A program made the position numbers and the translations under genes. The notes below the pieces were generated by a model that did not search any database, was not told the DNA's origin, and worked only from the letters and a program-made list of their open reading frames with translations. From assembly GCA_029747015.1 (NCBI GenBank), contig JAKOGI010000106.1, forward strand, positions 575,001-639,000: a DNA stretch of 64,000 bases, written 5' to 3'. The DNA comes from Carnegiea gigantea (taxonomy: Eukaryota > Streptophyta > Magnoliopsida > Caryophyllales > Cactaceae). This document shows positions 48,001 through 60,000 of this stretch, one piece after another (the first letter of the stretch is position 1; every line of letters begins with the position of its first letter).

Positions 48001-51000
48001 GGTCTGAACACCGATCAGAAAGGAAAAGTGAAGCATACAAAGCATCAAACAAATGAAGGGTTGTAAGTTTATCTTTGCAGCAAGCAAGGATATCTTCTAA
48101 CCACTCCCAATAAAGTGATTTGCAAGAAAACTCTCCATGCAGTGGTAACCTAATCCATAATTTGTGCCCGAATTCTATGTTATGACATAACAACTGGTGA
48201 GAGGAGAGATTTGCTTTTGCTATAAAGTCACTAGATGGCAAAAATATTTCACCTGTCTTCTTCTTCTTAGACCACCAAGGAAGGCTTGAAGGACTTCCAA
48301 CACCGTCGGACTTGCATAACGACGTTGCAGAACTGCGGATTAGTAGCTTTGTGTCTACTTCATCTATGTCATTCTCACTTGATTGGACGTGTAGATAGCG
48401 CCGACCCCTAGTAGTTTTGTCCATAAAAGTAACCATTTTGAGTAGCCTGGAGCGATATCGACAAATAAATAAAATTGAGTTGTAGAACTTGTTATTTGGA
48501 CGGTCATAGCAATTCAATAATCAAATGAGGACTAAATTTTTTTTTAAAAAAAAAAATCTTGGATGTAGGAGCACGGAAAAAAAAAGTAACATTTGAATGT
48601 CTAACCCTTTTGGGTACATCAACGGGTCAACATACTTGCTCAAGAGCCTATTCCTATATTTGCTCATGTCTTTTTTTTTTTTTTTTAAGTGCTCCTACAT
48701 CCAAGATTTTTTTTTTTTTTTAATTTAGTCCCCATTTGATTTATTGAATATCAATGAGCATCCAAATAACAAGTCTTATAACTCAATTTTCTTTATTTGT
48801 CGCTATTATTGCAGAGTCTATTTAAAATAGTTACTTTTATAGGCAAAACCACTAGCGTTCGGCGCTATCTACACATTTAACCAAGTGAGAATGATGTAGA
48901 TGGAGAAGATACAAAATAACCAATTCACAGTTCTGTGACGCCATTATGCAAATCCGACTATGTTGGAGGTCTTTCAAGCCTTCTTTGGCGGTCTCAAGAG
49001 AATTTGAAGACAGGTGAAACATTTTTGCTATCTAGTCACTTTAAAGCAAAAGCAAATCTTACAAACCACTTTATTGGGAGTGGTTAGGAGATATCCTTAT
49101 TCACTGCAAAGGTAAACTCATAACCCTTCATTTGTTTGATGCTTTGTATGCTTTACTCTTTCTTTATGATCGGTGCTCATACCTCATTCGAGCAGGATGT
49201 GAGTACCGGTGTTCGGGAACAAACACTCTGCATGCTTCTAAAGGTGCGGTGTTCCTATCTATCTTTGATATCCATAGTTCCATTGGGCTACCATTATCAG
49301 GGCGTCTTTGCAGTACGATGAAGTTGTTCCTACCCTACTGGAACTCAGAAATAAGCTTCCTCCAAGTGCGCTTATCTATTCACTACTTGCCACAAACTTA
49401 TGCAAGGTACTAAGGGCATGCCGGCCATAGAGCAATGGATTGCCTTCTAGTTTCAAGGTCTTAGCAAGTACCATGTTTCCAAGAAGTCTTATTAGGGAAA
49501 CTGGACCGCTCACCCAGGAACACTGTGTTCTATCATCGATGCAGGAGCCTGTGGGTGGGGTGATTGTTAGGTCGTTTTTGATGAGTTGGAAGTGGCTAAA
49601 GGCCAATGTACCAAGACCTTTCTAGCCGCACTTCTCTCCTATTGGTTATGCATGTTCATCTTGCCAATTAGACACGCTGGTTGCTGCATACGCCCTGGCA
49701 CTTTCAGCATCGCATCATTTATGGCATCGGGTGTAGGGTATTGCCTCCCTCCAGCAATCCTTTGGAGTATCTATAAGGGACTCAATGAGATTTCTCGTTC
49801 TTCACATCTTGGTAGAGGTGGGGGCACTTTCCTACCCATTTCCTTTATTCTTTAGCCAGAAACTTTGATACATACGAGGTCGATGGTGAGGCTTCCTCCA
49901 GTCCAGGTATGGTGAAGTCTAGTGGCCTTGGTCAAGCAAAGTCATTTCAGCTCGAAGAAGCCCGAGAACTCATTGGTTTTGGGAGGGGCTTTCGCTGGTG
50001 GCATTCATCCATCATCGACCGACTTAAGGAGACTCTCATGGATGACAACAAGCTATCGAGAGCTGAGTTTGCTTATGTTGTCAGCATTCGTTCGAATTTT
50101 GTATCTTACTATAGACAATTCGGTTTCCATCAGGATGTTCCTGCAGATATGGACTTCGATAATCTTCCTGATCCGGAAACAATGCTTTGCTGTCACCACG
50201 TGCTCACACGCTATGGAACTGGGTCCCAAGTATTACTTCATGGGCAATGCAATTTACTCGAGAGAAATACCACTCGTGCATTTTGTGAGTGGTGGTTTAA
50301 GATGTTCATTTCCTTGACTTGCAGTCCACATGCCACTGACTCCAAGAGGAAATGAAGTGATTTATCTGACATGAACGTTTCAAAGGATGAAGGTAAATTT
50401 GGTTCTAAGCCGAAGTTGTTCGCTCTGGGAAGCCCTTGGAGGCCTTTGTTCCACCAACAGAGGACGCTTCTTCCTGTGTCAAAATCCTAGGAATAGATGT
50501 TACCATCCCAGCAACACCCATCCCTGCAATCCCATTCAAAGCATTGCTTCATAACCACATGTAACAAATGATATTAAAGAACACTTTAAATCATCACCTT
50601 CTGAGATATTTAGATAAAAGTCTAAATCTATGATTAATCCTACTATTAATGGATAGGACAAGCTACCCATCGGAGTCTGTGAGCTAAGTACCGAAAAGGT
50701 AATCAAGCTTCCCCCAGAAGATGCTGAGAATATCATGGATATCCTCCATGCTGAGCCTAATCTTACTAAATGCATGGTACTCCTTCTCCTTTTTTTCTTT
50801 TTTCTCTAAAAAAACACGCTTTCTTTCCAAATGCGTATCTAACTTTCGTCGTCTCTCCATTTTTTCCAATAATAGGAAGAAAGCGGCGATGTGAACTTTA
50901 AGGAGGAAGTGGCACATGTTCCTCTACCATCGGGAAACCAATGTTTTTCGTCGATTGAACGAATACCATCATTTGGTAAGGATTTATTTGACAGCGCATC

Positions 51001-54000
51001 GAGATTAGATGGCTCAAAAGGTGTTTGTTCCGCGAGCGATGATGAGGTCGAGTCCATTCGTAGAGCCAATGCTCCTTTATTGGAACCTCGCCCGCAACAT
51101 CCTTTGAGAGCTCCACAATTAGGGATTTCTGTCTTCAATGCTATTACTGTTATAAAAGTGGTAGATAAGAATGCTCCACGGGTGGTCGGTAAAGCCATAC
51201 TCGAAAAGGTTTGTCACACCTCCTTTGATGGACTTCCGTCTCTTAAAGGCGATTTTGACAGGCCCTATGCCACCATCTTTCAAAGAGGTGTCAACGTCAC
51301 TCTTTCAGAGTGCAAGGTTGAAGGGTTGATCAAGTAAGCATGTGACTTAAAGGACCTGTAATGGAACTGCTCCGGTCGAACATCTGTTGAAGAATAAGAT
51401 AGTTGTTGCATGTAGGTGCAAGGTAAGCTTGATGACGCATCCCATCGGCTAAACACAGAAGGTGCCCATTATGAAGCAAAGGCGGCTGAGCTGAAGCAGG
51501 TTGAATCGAGGCATGAGGGGCTGCTGAAAGAGCTTCAACTTTTGGAAGATCAGAAGAAAGATCCTAGTTCTTAGGTAGCTGTCAGCGAGCATTTGCTTCA
51601 AGAGATTGAGCGGGAAGTTATTGATTTACAGGGCCAGATTGACATAATTAAGGTCACTGAAGTGATGGATGTAACCACAAAAGTTAGTTTAGAGCAACTT
51701 TAGAGACGACTGAAGCCTACATAAAGAGTATTTTGAAGATTTGAAGAATTTGCAATAGAATATGTAGTTAACTCTTTTTTTTTTTTTTTTTTTGAGATGG
51801 ACTTGTAATGCACTTTGCACTTTTGTGACGTAAACCTGATATCTATTGAATAAAGCTCAGATGAAAAGTTTCTTTTATTCAACATTGCACATGTGTCTTG
51901 GTTCATTTTCCTTGTGATTTGGATTTCACTATTATCAACTTTTTGACCACAGATGAATTTATACCAAGCTAAATCTCTACATTTCTCCTTGAAACTCACA
52001 AGTTGTACAACCTATATTCAAGTGAACCTATAACTAGACTAAATAAACTTCTTTATTTAACATCAGCAAACTTCTTATCTTTTTTTTTTTTGATGACTGT
52101 ACTCGGGTGCATACTAAAGTTACCAACGTGCCTGAAGGGAACCCTGAAGGATCAAGTCGTACTAGTTCGAACAACAAGATTTTTTTTTTTTTTTTTTTTG
52201 GTTTAGTCGTTCACAATTTGTACTCTTGCGGGCCAGGAGTAGTACAATGGAGTTTGACTTCAAAGAATGAACAGTTTAGGCTCATGTTTAGGAGCTTACG
52301 TGTATTAATACATTGAGGACAGTTAAGCTTTAGGAACATGCCATCTATCGGCCCAACTCGCACTCCGTCAGTGTCTACAATTCTATAAGCACCGTTTATG
52401 TAGACTTCCCGAATCAGGTAGGGGCAATTCCACTTGGAAGCGAACTTGCTTCCAGTCTTGTGCGGGATAATGATTGGCCTTCTTTCGGCGAGCACTTAAT
52501 CTTCAACCTAAAATGAACGCGGTCGTACCTTTTTGTTGAACGTTCGTGATAAGCTAGTTTGATAGCATTCTAATTTTTGTTGCACTCAAAGTCTTTTTTC
52601 ATCAAGGGTCTCGAGCTCAGCTAAATGAAACTTGTGATTTTCATCTTCGGTCAACCCTTCCTATATGGTGATACGAAGTAAAGGGATTTGATAGCATTCT
52701 AATTTTTGTTGCACTCAAAGTCTTTTTTCATCAAGGGTCTCGAGCTCAACTAAATGAAACTTGTGATTTTCATCTTCGGTCAACCCTTCCTATATGGTGA
52801 TACGAAGTAAAGGGATTTGAAATTCCAAAGGCAATACCGCTTCAACCCATATATTAGAGCAAAAAGGAATCGATTGAGTTGGCGTCTTGTACGGGGTTTG
52901 TATGCCCAAAGAGCCTCCCCTAGCCTCTTGTGCCAATTACGTTTTGACTTCACCACCACTTTGCTTAATAAGTTGCAAAGCGTCTTATTAAAAGTTTCTG
53001 CCAACCCACATTGAAGATTTGTGCTGGGCAAACTTTAACTTTTAGCTTTTGCCAACCCATATTAAAAGCTTGTTGACAAACGGTTTGTCATTGTCAGTGA
53101 TAATGTATCGGGGCACGCCATACCTGTAGATGATATGTGTCTGAATAAAATCAACGACATTCTCCTTCTTGACTTCTGTTAGCGGGATTGTTTCTACCTA
53201 TTTGGAAAAGTAATCAGTTGTTGCCAAGATATACGAGTGACCAGCGGAAGACTTTGGAGTGATAGGACCCACAACATCAAGCTCCCCAAGCTTCAAATGG
53301 CCAAGATGCCACAGTCGGATGGAGCGGTTCTGGGGGCTGATGAATAAAATTGGCATGGAACTGGGCATTGGCACGAAGATTTCACATTGGGTTTGTTTCA
53401 GTTGCTCATTTCAGACATGGGTCAGAATTTGGTTGTGCTATTTCAGGTTCAGCTAGGATGTGGTTCCAAATCAATTGGGTCCTTTGAGTAGTGAAAATCA
53501 GCTTTGTCCAATCTAAATTCAATTCAGTTCGAATCTTCATAGGCCTTATTACTGGGCGGCATTGGCTCCATGTCACTATCAAACGAATGGAAAAGAAATT
53601 GCCTTATTTGAAGTTTGATTGAGGGTTTGTTTATTCTCTGTCTTTATTATTATCTGTTTCGTATCTTAGTTCGATACTCTCTGCAGAGAATCATTCCTGC
53701 AGGCATTACCTTCTTAACATACCCCCAGTGGGAAAGAACCAAAGAACTCTGCACTTCAAATATGTATGTTTCTCTTGTTGATCTTTTGCCCTTTCCGTTT
53801 CTTCTTCAATCTAACAATGAGCCCTCAGTTATGTGTAGTATCCCTCTATCTTTGCCATTATTTTTAGCAAGGAAAGCTTTCATGTTGGGGCTAGACCTCA
53901 GTTCTATCTCTAGACAGAGGTGGACTTAATTTATTTTTTCTCTTTGTGCATGTTTTTGGTATTGATGCCTTGGTTTCTTGTTGCCTTCCATTCTGAATTT

Positions 54001-57000
54001 GTTTTAGTGCATGTTGATATCATTAAGCACTTCTACTTTGACTAAATCATGTCAGAGGGATAGTTGAAAAGCTTGGCGATGGAAGAAATTCAAAACTTAA
54101 GGTTATTGGAAAGAAAGAGGTTGAGAGCAGTTTCTACAGCCAACTTGTACGTGGCCTTGAAAAGTCTGCAGGTCTTGATGAGGAACTTGCTAATGAAGCA
54201 AATAAAGCAGGTAATCTCATGCTTATGAAACGCACAATGCACGCCTTACTCCCTAGGTTTTCTGAAAGGGTATGTTTTGTTCTGTGGCACAGCTGCCGCT
54301 GAAAAGAAAAGAATAGCCGAGGAAGTGGCATCCATGCTCAAGTTGCGTGTCAACATCAATACTGGCATAGCTGAAAGGTTTTTCTGTTCTACATATCTGA
54401 AAGCATTCTTTCTCCTGAAGTATGTTATTTTGTTGTCAATTCTCTCATCATAGTGATCAATTAAAAGGAGAAAGTGTTGGAGGTGTTCAATTTTGTTACT
54501 TGGATTGTCTAACTCAGCTACAAGTTCCCGACCTGCGTATTTGTCAACATGTCACACCTTATCATTCTGGAATATGTGCTTCTTTATGCCTGAAAACCAA
54601 GTGTGAAGTGTCGATGTCCACACTAGAATGCCTGAATGCCAACATTGAGTATGTGAGCTGAGATAAGGAATCTGTGTAACATATGTTTCAATATTCTCTT
54701 AGAACTGAGCATCTGAAATATAAATTATATAATGCTATCAGCTATGTGAGTATGTGACAGTTCCCTGTTTTCATCCCCTGCCCCCTACCCCCAAAAAGTT
54801 TGCAGCACCAAAGGAACTCTTGAGTGTAGGGCATTCAAAGAATTCAGTTTGCTGCTAACTTGCTATTGAACTTGTAGAATTTGAGAGAGATTTTTCAAGT
54901 AAACTGACATCTTCTGGTGTGGGGTGTACCCATATTTCTGAAATGTGGATATTGAGAAAGTTTTGGAACATTTAGTCTATAAAAATGACTCCTGGTCAAT
55001 AGTCTTATTTCAGGCTTCAGCAGTGAGGATTCATAGGATATCCAGGTTCATGATACTGTTATAACTTGTGCTGTATCAATAGGTTTCTTGGGTATCTTTT
55101 TTCTTTTGTTACCTTAAAAGCATAATAAAAGGCTTGTCTCGAGTCCTTGAATAGGATATCAAAACGCATTATATATGTGTGACGTGTTATCCAATTAGCC
55201 TTTATTGTTTTGTTCTCTTCTCACTTGGGAAAAGGAAAAAGTTGCTTGTCAGTTTGTACCTTGGTAGGGCCCATATCATAGTTGTCAACAATTTACCCTT
55301 GCTTCTTATATTTTTCTTTACTAATGGGAAGGAAACTGTATTTTCAATTGATTATGTATCCTTTTTTTTTCCCCCCCCCCCCCCTTTCTTTCTTTCTTTC
55401 TTTTGGTGTTCCCCCCTTTCTAGTAATTGGAAGGGAACTCTATTCATTTGACGTTGGATCATATGGAGTGCTGGTTATGTGCTTGCAGTAGAGAGCTTAT
55501 TGCCTCTTAAGTGACATTGCGGTGTTGCAAATCTTGGCCAGTGTAAGGGACCTTGTCGCTGCACTGCGAGCGGGAGCAGAGATTGCAGATGTGCCTATTT
55601 GCAACTGTGTGCTTGTTGCAGGAAGCCAACATGCAGTGATTGCGGCTGAGATAATTGGGATGCCATGCATTTTTGTCAGGAGCAGGTAGGTCCTCTTTTC
55701 TTGGTTCTTTTTTCTGGTAATCTACACTATATTGCGCTTATTGGTTTTTCCACCATTAAGTTGTCGATGCCAAGGTATAATCTCCTTTCTCTATGTGTGG
55801 TGTACCGTTCATGACCTTCTGCTATACTAGCTTACTCGATAGGTGTGACATTCTTTCTTGGAGCTGTATTGATGATCGCTTTATGGACCAAAGATCAATG
55901 CTTATCATGTATGGCATTGAAATGGAACTGTGGTAATTTGCTCATCTCTTCCCATTGCCAGAGTCAGGTGTCAGATCAGCCTTGTTCCTTCTCTCCTTTT
56001 TTGTTGATTGATAGCTCATGTTCTCCTTCGCATTGTTCAAGGACAAAGTGGATGTTTTAGGGCATGAAGAATAAAGGCTTTGCCAGGGGTTCTCTCTCTT
56101 CTTTTTTCCCCCCTTGGCTGGTTGTGGAGATTTTCACTAGCATGCTTGACTACTTCTCCACATCTCGCCTCTGGATTTTCCATGGGCTGAATGAATTCCT
56201 CTTTCAGGTGACGTCTAGCTTGCGGGATGACTTGGTCAAAAAGCTCTACTTGCGAGTGAGTCAGGTGGAAAGTGTCCCATTACTTGGAGGGGTCACTATT
56301 TATTCTTTTCCAACTTCCTATCTCGGTCTCCCTTTTGAAGCAAAATTCAAGGAAAATCCCATTTAGGAACTAGTTGTTAAGAGGTTTGAGAGTAGACTCT
56401 CAGGGTGGAGGCCAAAAATACCTTTCTAAAGGTGGAAGACTGACTCTTATCAGGAGTGTGCTTTCGAGCGATCCCGCTTACTACCTTTCTCTCTTTCCCA
56501 TTCCATAGTCAGTGGCAAACAAGTTTGAAACTATTCAAAGGAAATTCCTTTGGGATTATTTCAGTGGTGAGTTTGATTACTATTTGCTGAGATGGATCAT
56601 TGTTAAACTGCCCATGCTTGATGAAGGGTTGGATGTTGAAAACTTAGGGATTTTTAATGAGGCTTTGCTTGGCAAATGGTTATGGAGATTCATGAATGAG
56701 AAGGCGAACCGTTGGAGAAGGGTGATTTGCACTAAATATGGTGAGGAGGGCTTTGGTCCGTGTCCTTCTAGACCCTTTAGTCCTTATGAGCTGCGTCTCT
56801 GGATGTACATATGTGAAGGATGGGGGAGATTTTTATTCCCATTTTTATTTTGAAGTTGGTGTTGAGTCTACAATCCTTTTTTTTTTGGGGGGGGGGGGGC
56901 ATTTGCTTTGATGTGAAGTTGCTTCCTTGAGAGAGACCTTTCCCTCTCTTTACGCTCTAGCTGCCAATGATGCTTCTGTTGTGTTTGATCCCCAAAACAT

Positions 57001-60000
57001 CGGGGTTTTTTTGTGGATGGTGTCACTCTTGCAAGCTTTGTCAAATAGCTCTATAGGATTACTGGCAGGGAATCTTCTCTTGAGGCAGATAGGATCTTAA
57101 CTATAAAGGGATGTTTATTGTCAAGTCTGACTACATAAAGTTCATCTCTTTGCCTTCTATTCAAGCAACAAAATTGTTGATTTAAGTACTTCTAATCACT
57201 TAAACTTACTCAAAATCAAGATTATTTTTGGATTTTATTTGCTTTTTTTTGTGTGTTTGTGTAGGAATAATGACTTGATGAAATATTGAGGTCATTAACT
57301 TGGTTTGCAAGACTAATTAGAACATATTTTGGAAAGTTATAGCCAAGTGAAAATCGCCAATCTAGTGGATTCCAAGCAATTTCCTAGTTATGATGACTTT
57401 CCTAATATTGATCAAGAGTGGAGAATAAGAAACATACTCCAACTAGAATTTAGAAAGTGAAGGAAGACTATCACCACTATAAGAGGTCTTTGGTACCACA
57501 ATTTATCAATTAATTTTTCATCTTAGCTTAGGTTTTAGGTTAGATTTTAAGAGTATGTTAGTTTAGTTTAATTTTGTCTTAAAACCTTTGATTCAAGTAC
57601 TTAGATTTAGTTCAAGTTTTGAGTTTTTATTAATTTATTCGATTCAGCTTTCAATTTCTGCTTTCAATTCATTGGTAATTTCTTTCCTTTCTATCTCTCT
57701 ATCTCTTTTCCTCCCTCTTCTTGATTAAAGTTAATTACTTTTTGAATCGCTCTGCTAATTTGCGTATTAATAGTTGTTAAATTCAATCATGTTTAGGTTA
57801 GATTCAATTTATGTTAGTTGAATGATTCTGTTTTGCTTATTCAATGCTTTCAGTCCAATTAATATGGGTTAGTAAGTTTTAGTGGCCTAGATTTGGCCGT
57901 CCCTGTGGATTCGACCCTCAAGTGCTGCGGCTGACAAGCGTATGCTTACGGTTAAAATTTTACCTCTATTTTAGATCGTACACCTTCTGCACCTATTTAG
58001 CCACTTTCGGAAGTTCAACTCCTGTGGATGTTCATATGAAAATCGTTGATTCTATTTCAAGTTTCTTTTTTTGCTTGAAAAGTATCCCATGGGTGTAGTT
58101 TGGCTTTGACGTGCGATAATTTACGAAAGAGGGATCAGATCTTGGTGAATAGGTGTTTTATATGCAAAGTGGATTTGGAATCACCACAACATTTGCTGCG
58201 TGATGATCCTTTCACAAGAGCTTTATGGGATCTAGCCTTCAGTTGCTTGGAAGTTTCTTGGGTTGTTTCTAACCCTATTAGGAATCATCTTTTCGCTTAG
58301 GAGGGTTTCTTTGATAGGGAAGCTCAAAAGAAGAATGCTATTTTATTCCCACATCTGATTCTTTGGAGCATTTGGCATGAGAGGAACAGAAGAGTCTTTG
58401 AAGGTGTGGAGATGCCTTTTTGGCGCTTTAAAGATAATTTCCTCGAAACTCTCTATTTTTGAGATAAGGGTATAAGGCGGCATTTTGTTATTTTTCCTTC
58501 GATCTTTAGATTTTGCAGAGAGTTTCCAAATTGGATGTGTATAGCCTTTTGTAAGGTATGTAATTGTGTATAGCCTTTTGCAAGAAGCTAGCTTTGCCCA
58601 AAGAATGATTGTAGAGCCCACCCTGCCGTAGGAGTCCAAGTTCAAGGCGTAATTCTGATGAGCATTGAGTTCAGGAACATGTGCCATAGTCTTATGCTTT
58701 ATTCAGGCATAGTCCTAGGTTTAATGGGAATAGATATTAATTATGTCTTTTAATTTACAGTATTGGCTTTCCATATTTATGAAAAGTCATCTTCTCAGGC
58801 TATAAATAGGAGCCTTGTGTATTACTTTGTTAAGCCCAGATTTTTAACATTCAGCATTATTGATGTTTGTGTAGTAATTCTCCCATTTGCCGTTATTAAA
58901 AGTCTAACATGCATTGATGCAGAAGAGAAAAGGTTATTTTATGGACATGTGACCCTAATTATGCCATACCTAGACCGATTGGCCATTTGCTTGGTTAAAG
59001 AAAGAGCGAAGTTTTGCTTAATGTCCTTGCTCGCTGTTTTTCTTAGGCCTTCCTCTCTTTCCGTGCTGTACAAATGAGTAATCATTTCAAATTCGCGTGG
59101 AAATTTCTTCTTTGCATACCTAAACCATTTTCTGATTGTCATATGCATCTTATCCCCAATGGGGACCACTTATATGATTGATTCAAATATCTGGATCCTT
59201 CTGTTTTGCTATAGCTTGAGCATCGTTGCATGACACAAATCAGCCACATCCTGCTGAAACTTAATTTCTCTGTTGTAGACTTCCTTGATTCAAAAATTAC
59301 CTTAGAAATACTAACTAGAATGACATAAGATTGTAATGAGGTCCAATAACTTCACAATACAATATTATTTCCTAGATTCTTCATTTAAATTTTCCTTGTT
59401 CTACATCTCCATTTAAAAACTTTGGTCTATTTGATCTATGCGAGCAAAATAATTTCTCTTTTTTTTTTATGTCAGCTAAAGTTGATGGCTCCTTTTTTTT
59501 TAATAAAAAAAAATTCTTTATTCCCTCTCTGATTTTGCTGGATGTAGTCGCTTGTTTTAGTTGAAACCTTGTGTCTTCCATTATGCACCAACTGCTAGTA
59601 AAGCTCATGTGTTTGGCAATGGTGGGTTCATCAGAAATGTGGGGATTGCTATTCTTTACCTCACAGGCCTCTTTTGGTTTACTGTCAGTCCTTCTGATTC
59701 ATTCCATTGGACCCAAACCTATGCAAGTTTCACATGTAGCACAGGCATCTGAGCTCACAGTCACATTATTCAAGAGCGAACCCCCAAAAAAAAAATAAAA
59801 TTTGGGCAACTCAAAAAGTGTTGTATCCTTGCCAATTAGTGCACTTTTATAAATTTTGGGCATGTGATTGCGAAGATGATAGTAATAATGTAATATGCCA
59901 TTTTTATGTTGTCTGATAATGGCAACCCTGTTTAATGTGAGTCCTAAGCCGTTTTTACTTGAGCACATTCTGGAGTTGATGAGATAGAAAGCTTTAGTTC

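Larger units (their letters stand above)
44201..48574 (+). repeat. Left arm of an 8.9-kb inverted repeat
   Basis: The arm runs from TCAACAAGCT (44201) to ATCTTGGATGTAGGAGCAC (48574). It matches the reverse complement of 48689-53076 along its length, about 90-96% in stretches compared by eye. It carries, in order, the integrase end (+), the pol tail (+), a non-coding gap and an antisense PMD gene (-). The arm lengths differ by only 14 bp. Confidence 0.9.
48689..53076 (-). repeat. Right arm of the 8.9-kb inverted repeat
   Basis: The arm runs from GTGCTCCTACATCCAAGAT (48689) to AAAGCTTGTTGA (53076). It is the inverse of the left arm with point differences, small indels and one 129-bp tandem duplication that the left arm lacks. 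Confidence 0.9.
42488..54055 (+). other. Intron 7 (11.6 kb), transposon-filled
   Basis: From left to right it holds a microsatellite, a copia 5' fragment, a Tat-type reverse-transcriptase fragment, and the two arms of an 8.9-kb inverted repeat. The last 0.65 kb (53400-54055) before exon 8 shows no element. Confidence 0.85.

Noticed and set aside
58343..58687. 114-codon minus-strand frame
   Set aside because: It is antisense to the LINE end and its trailing sequence, with no recognisable product.
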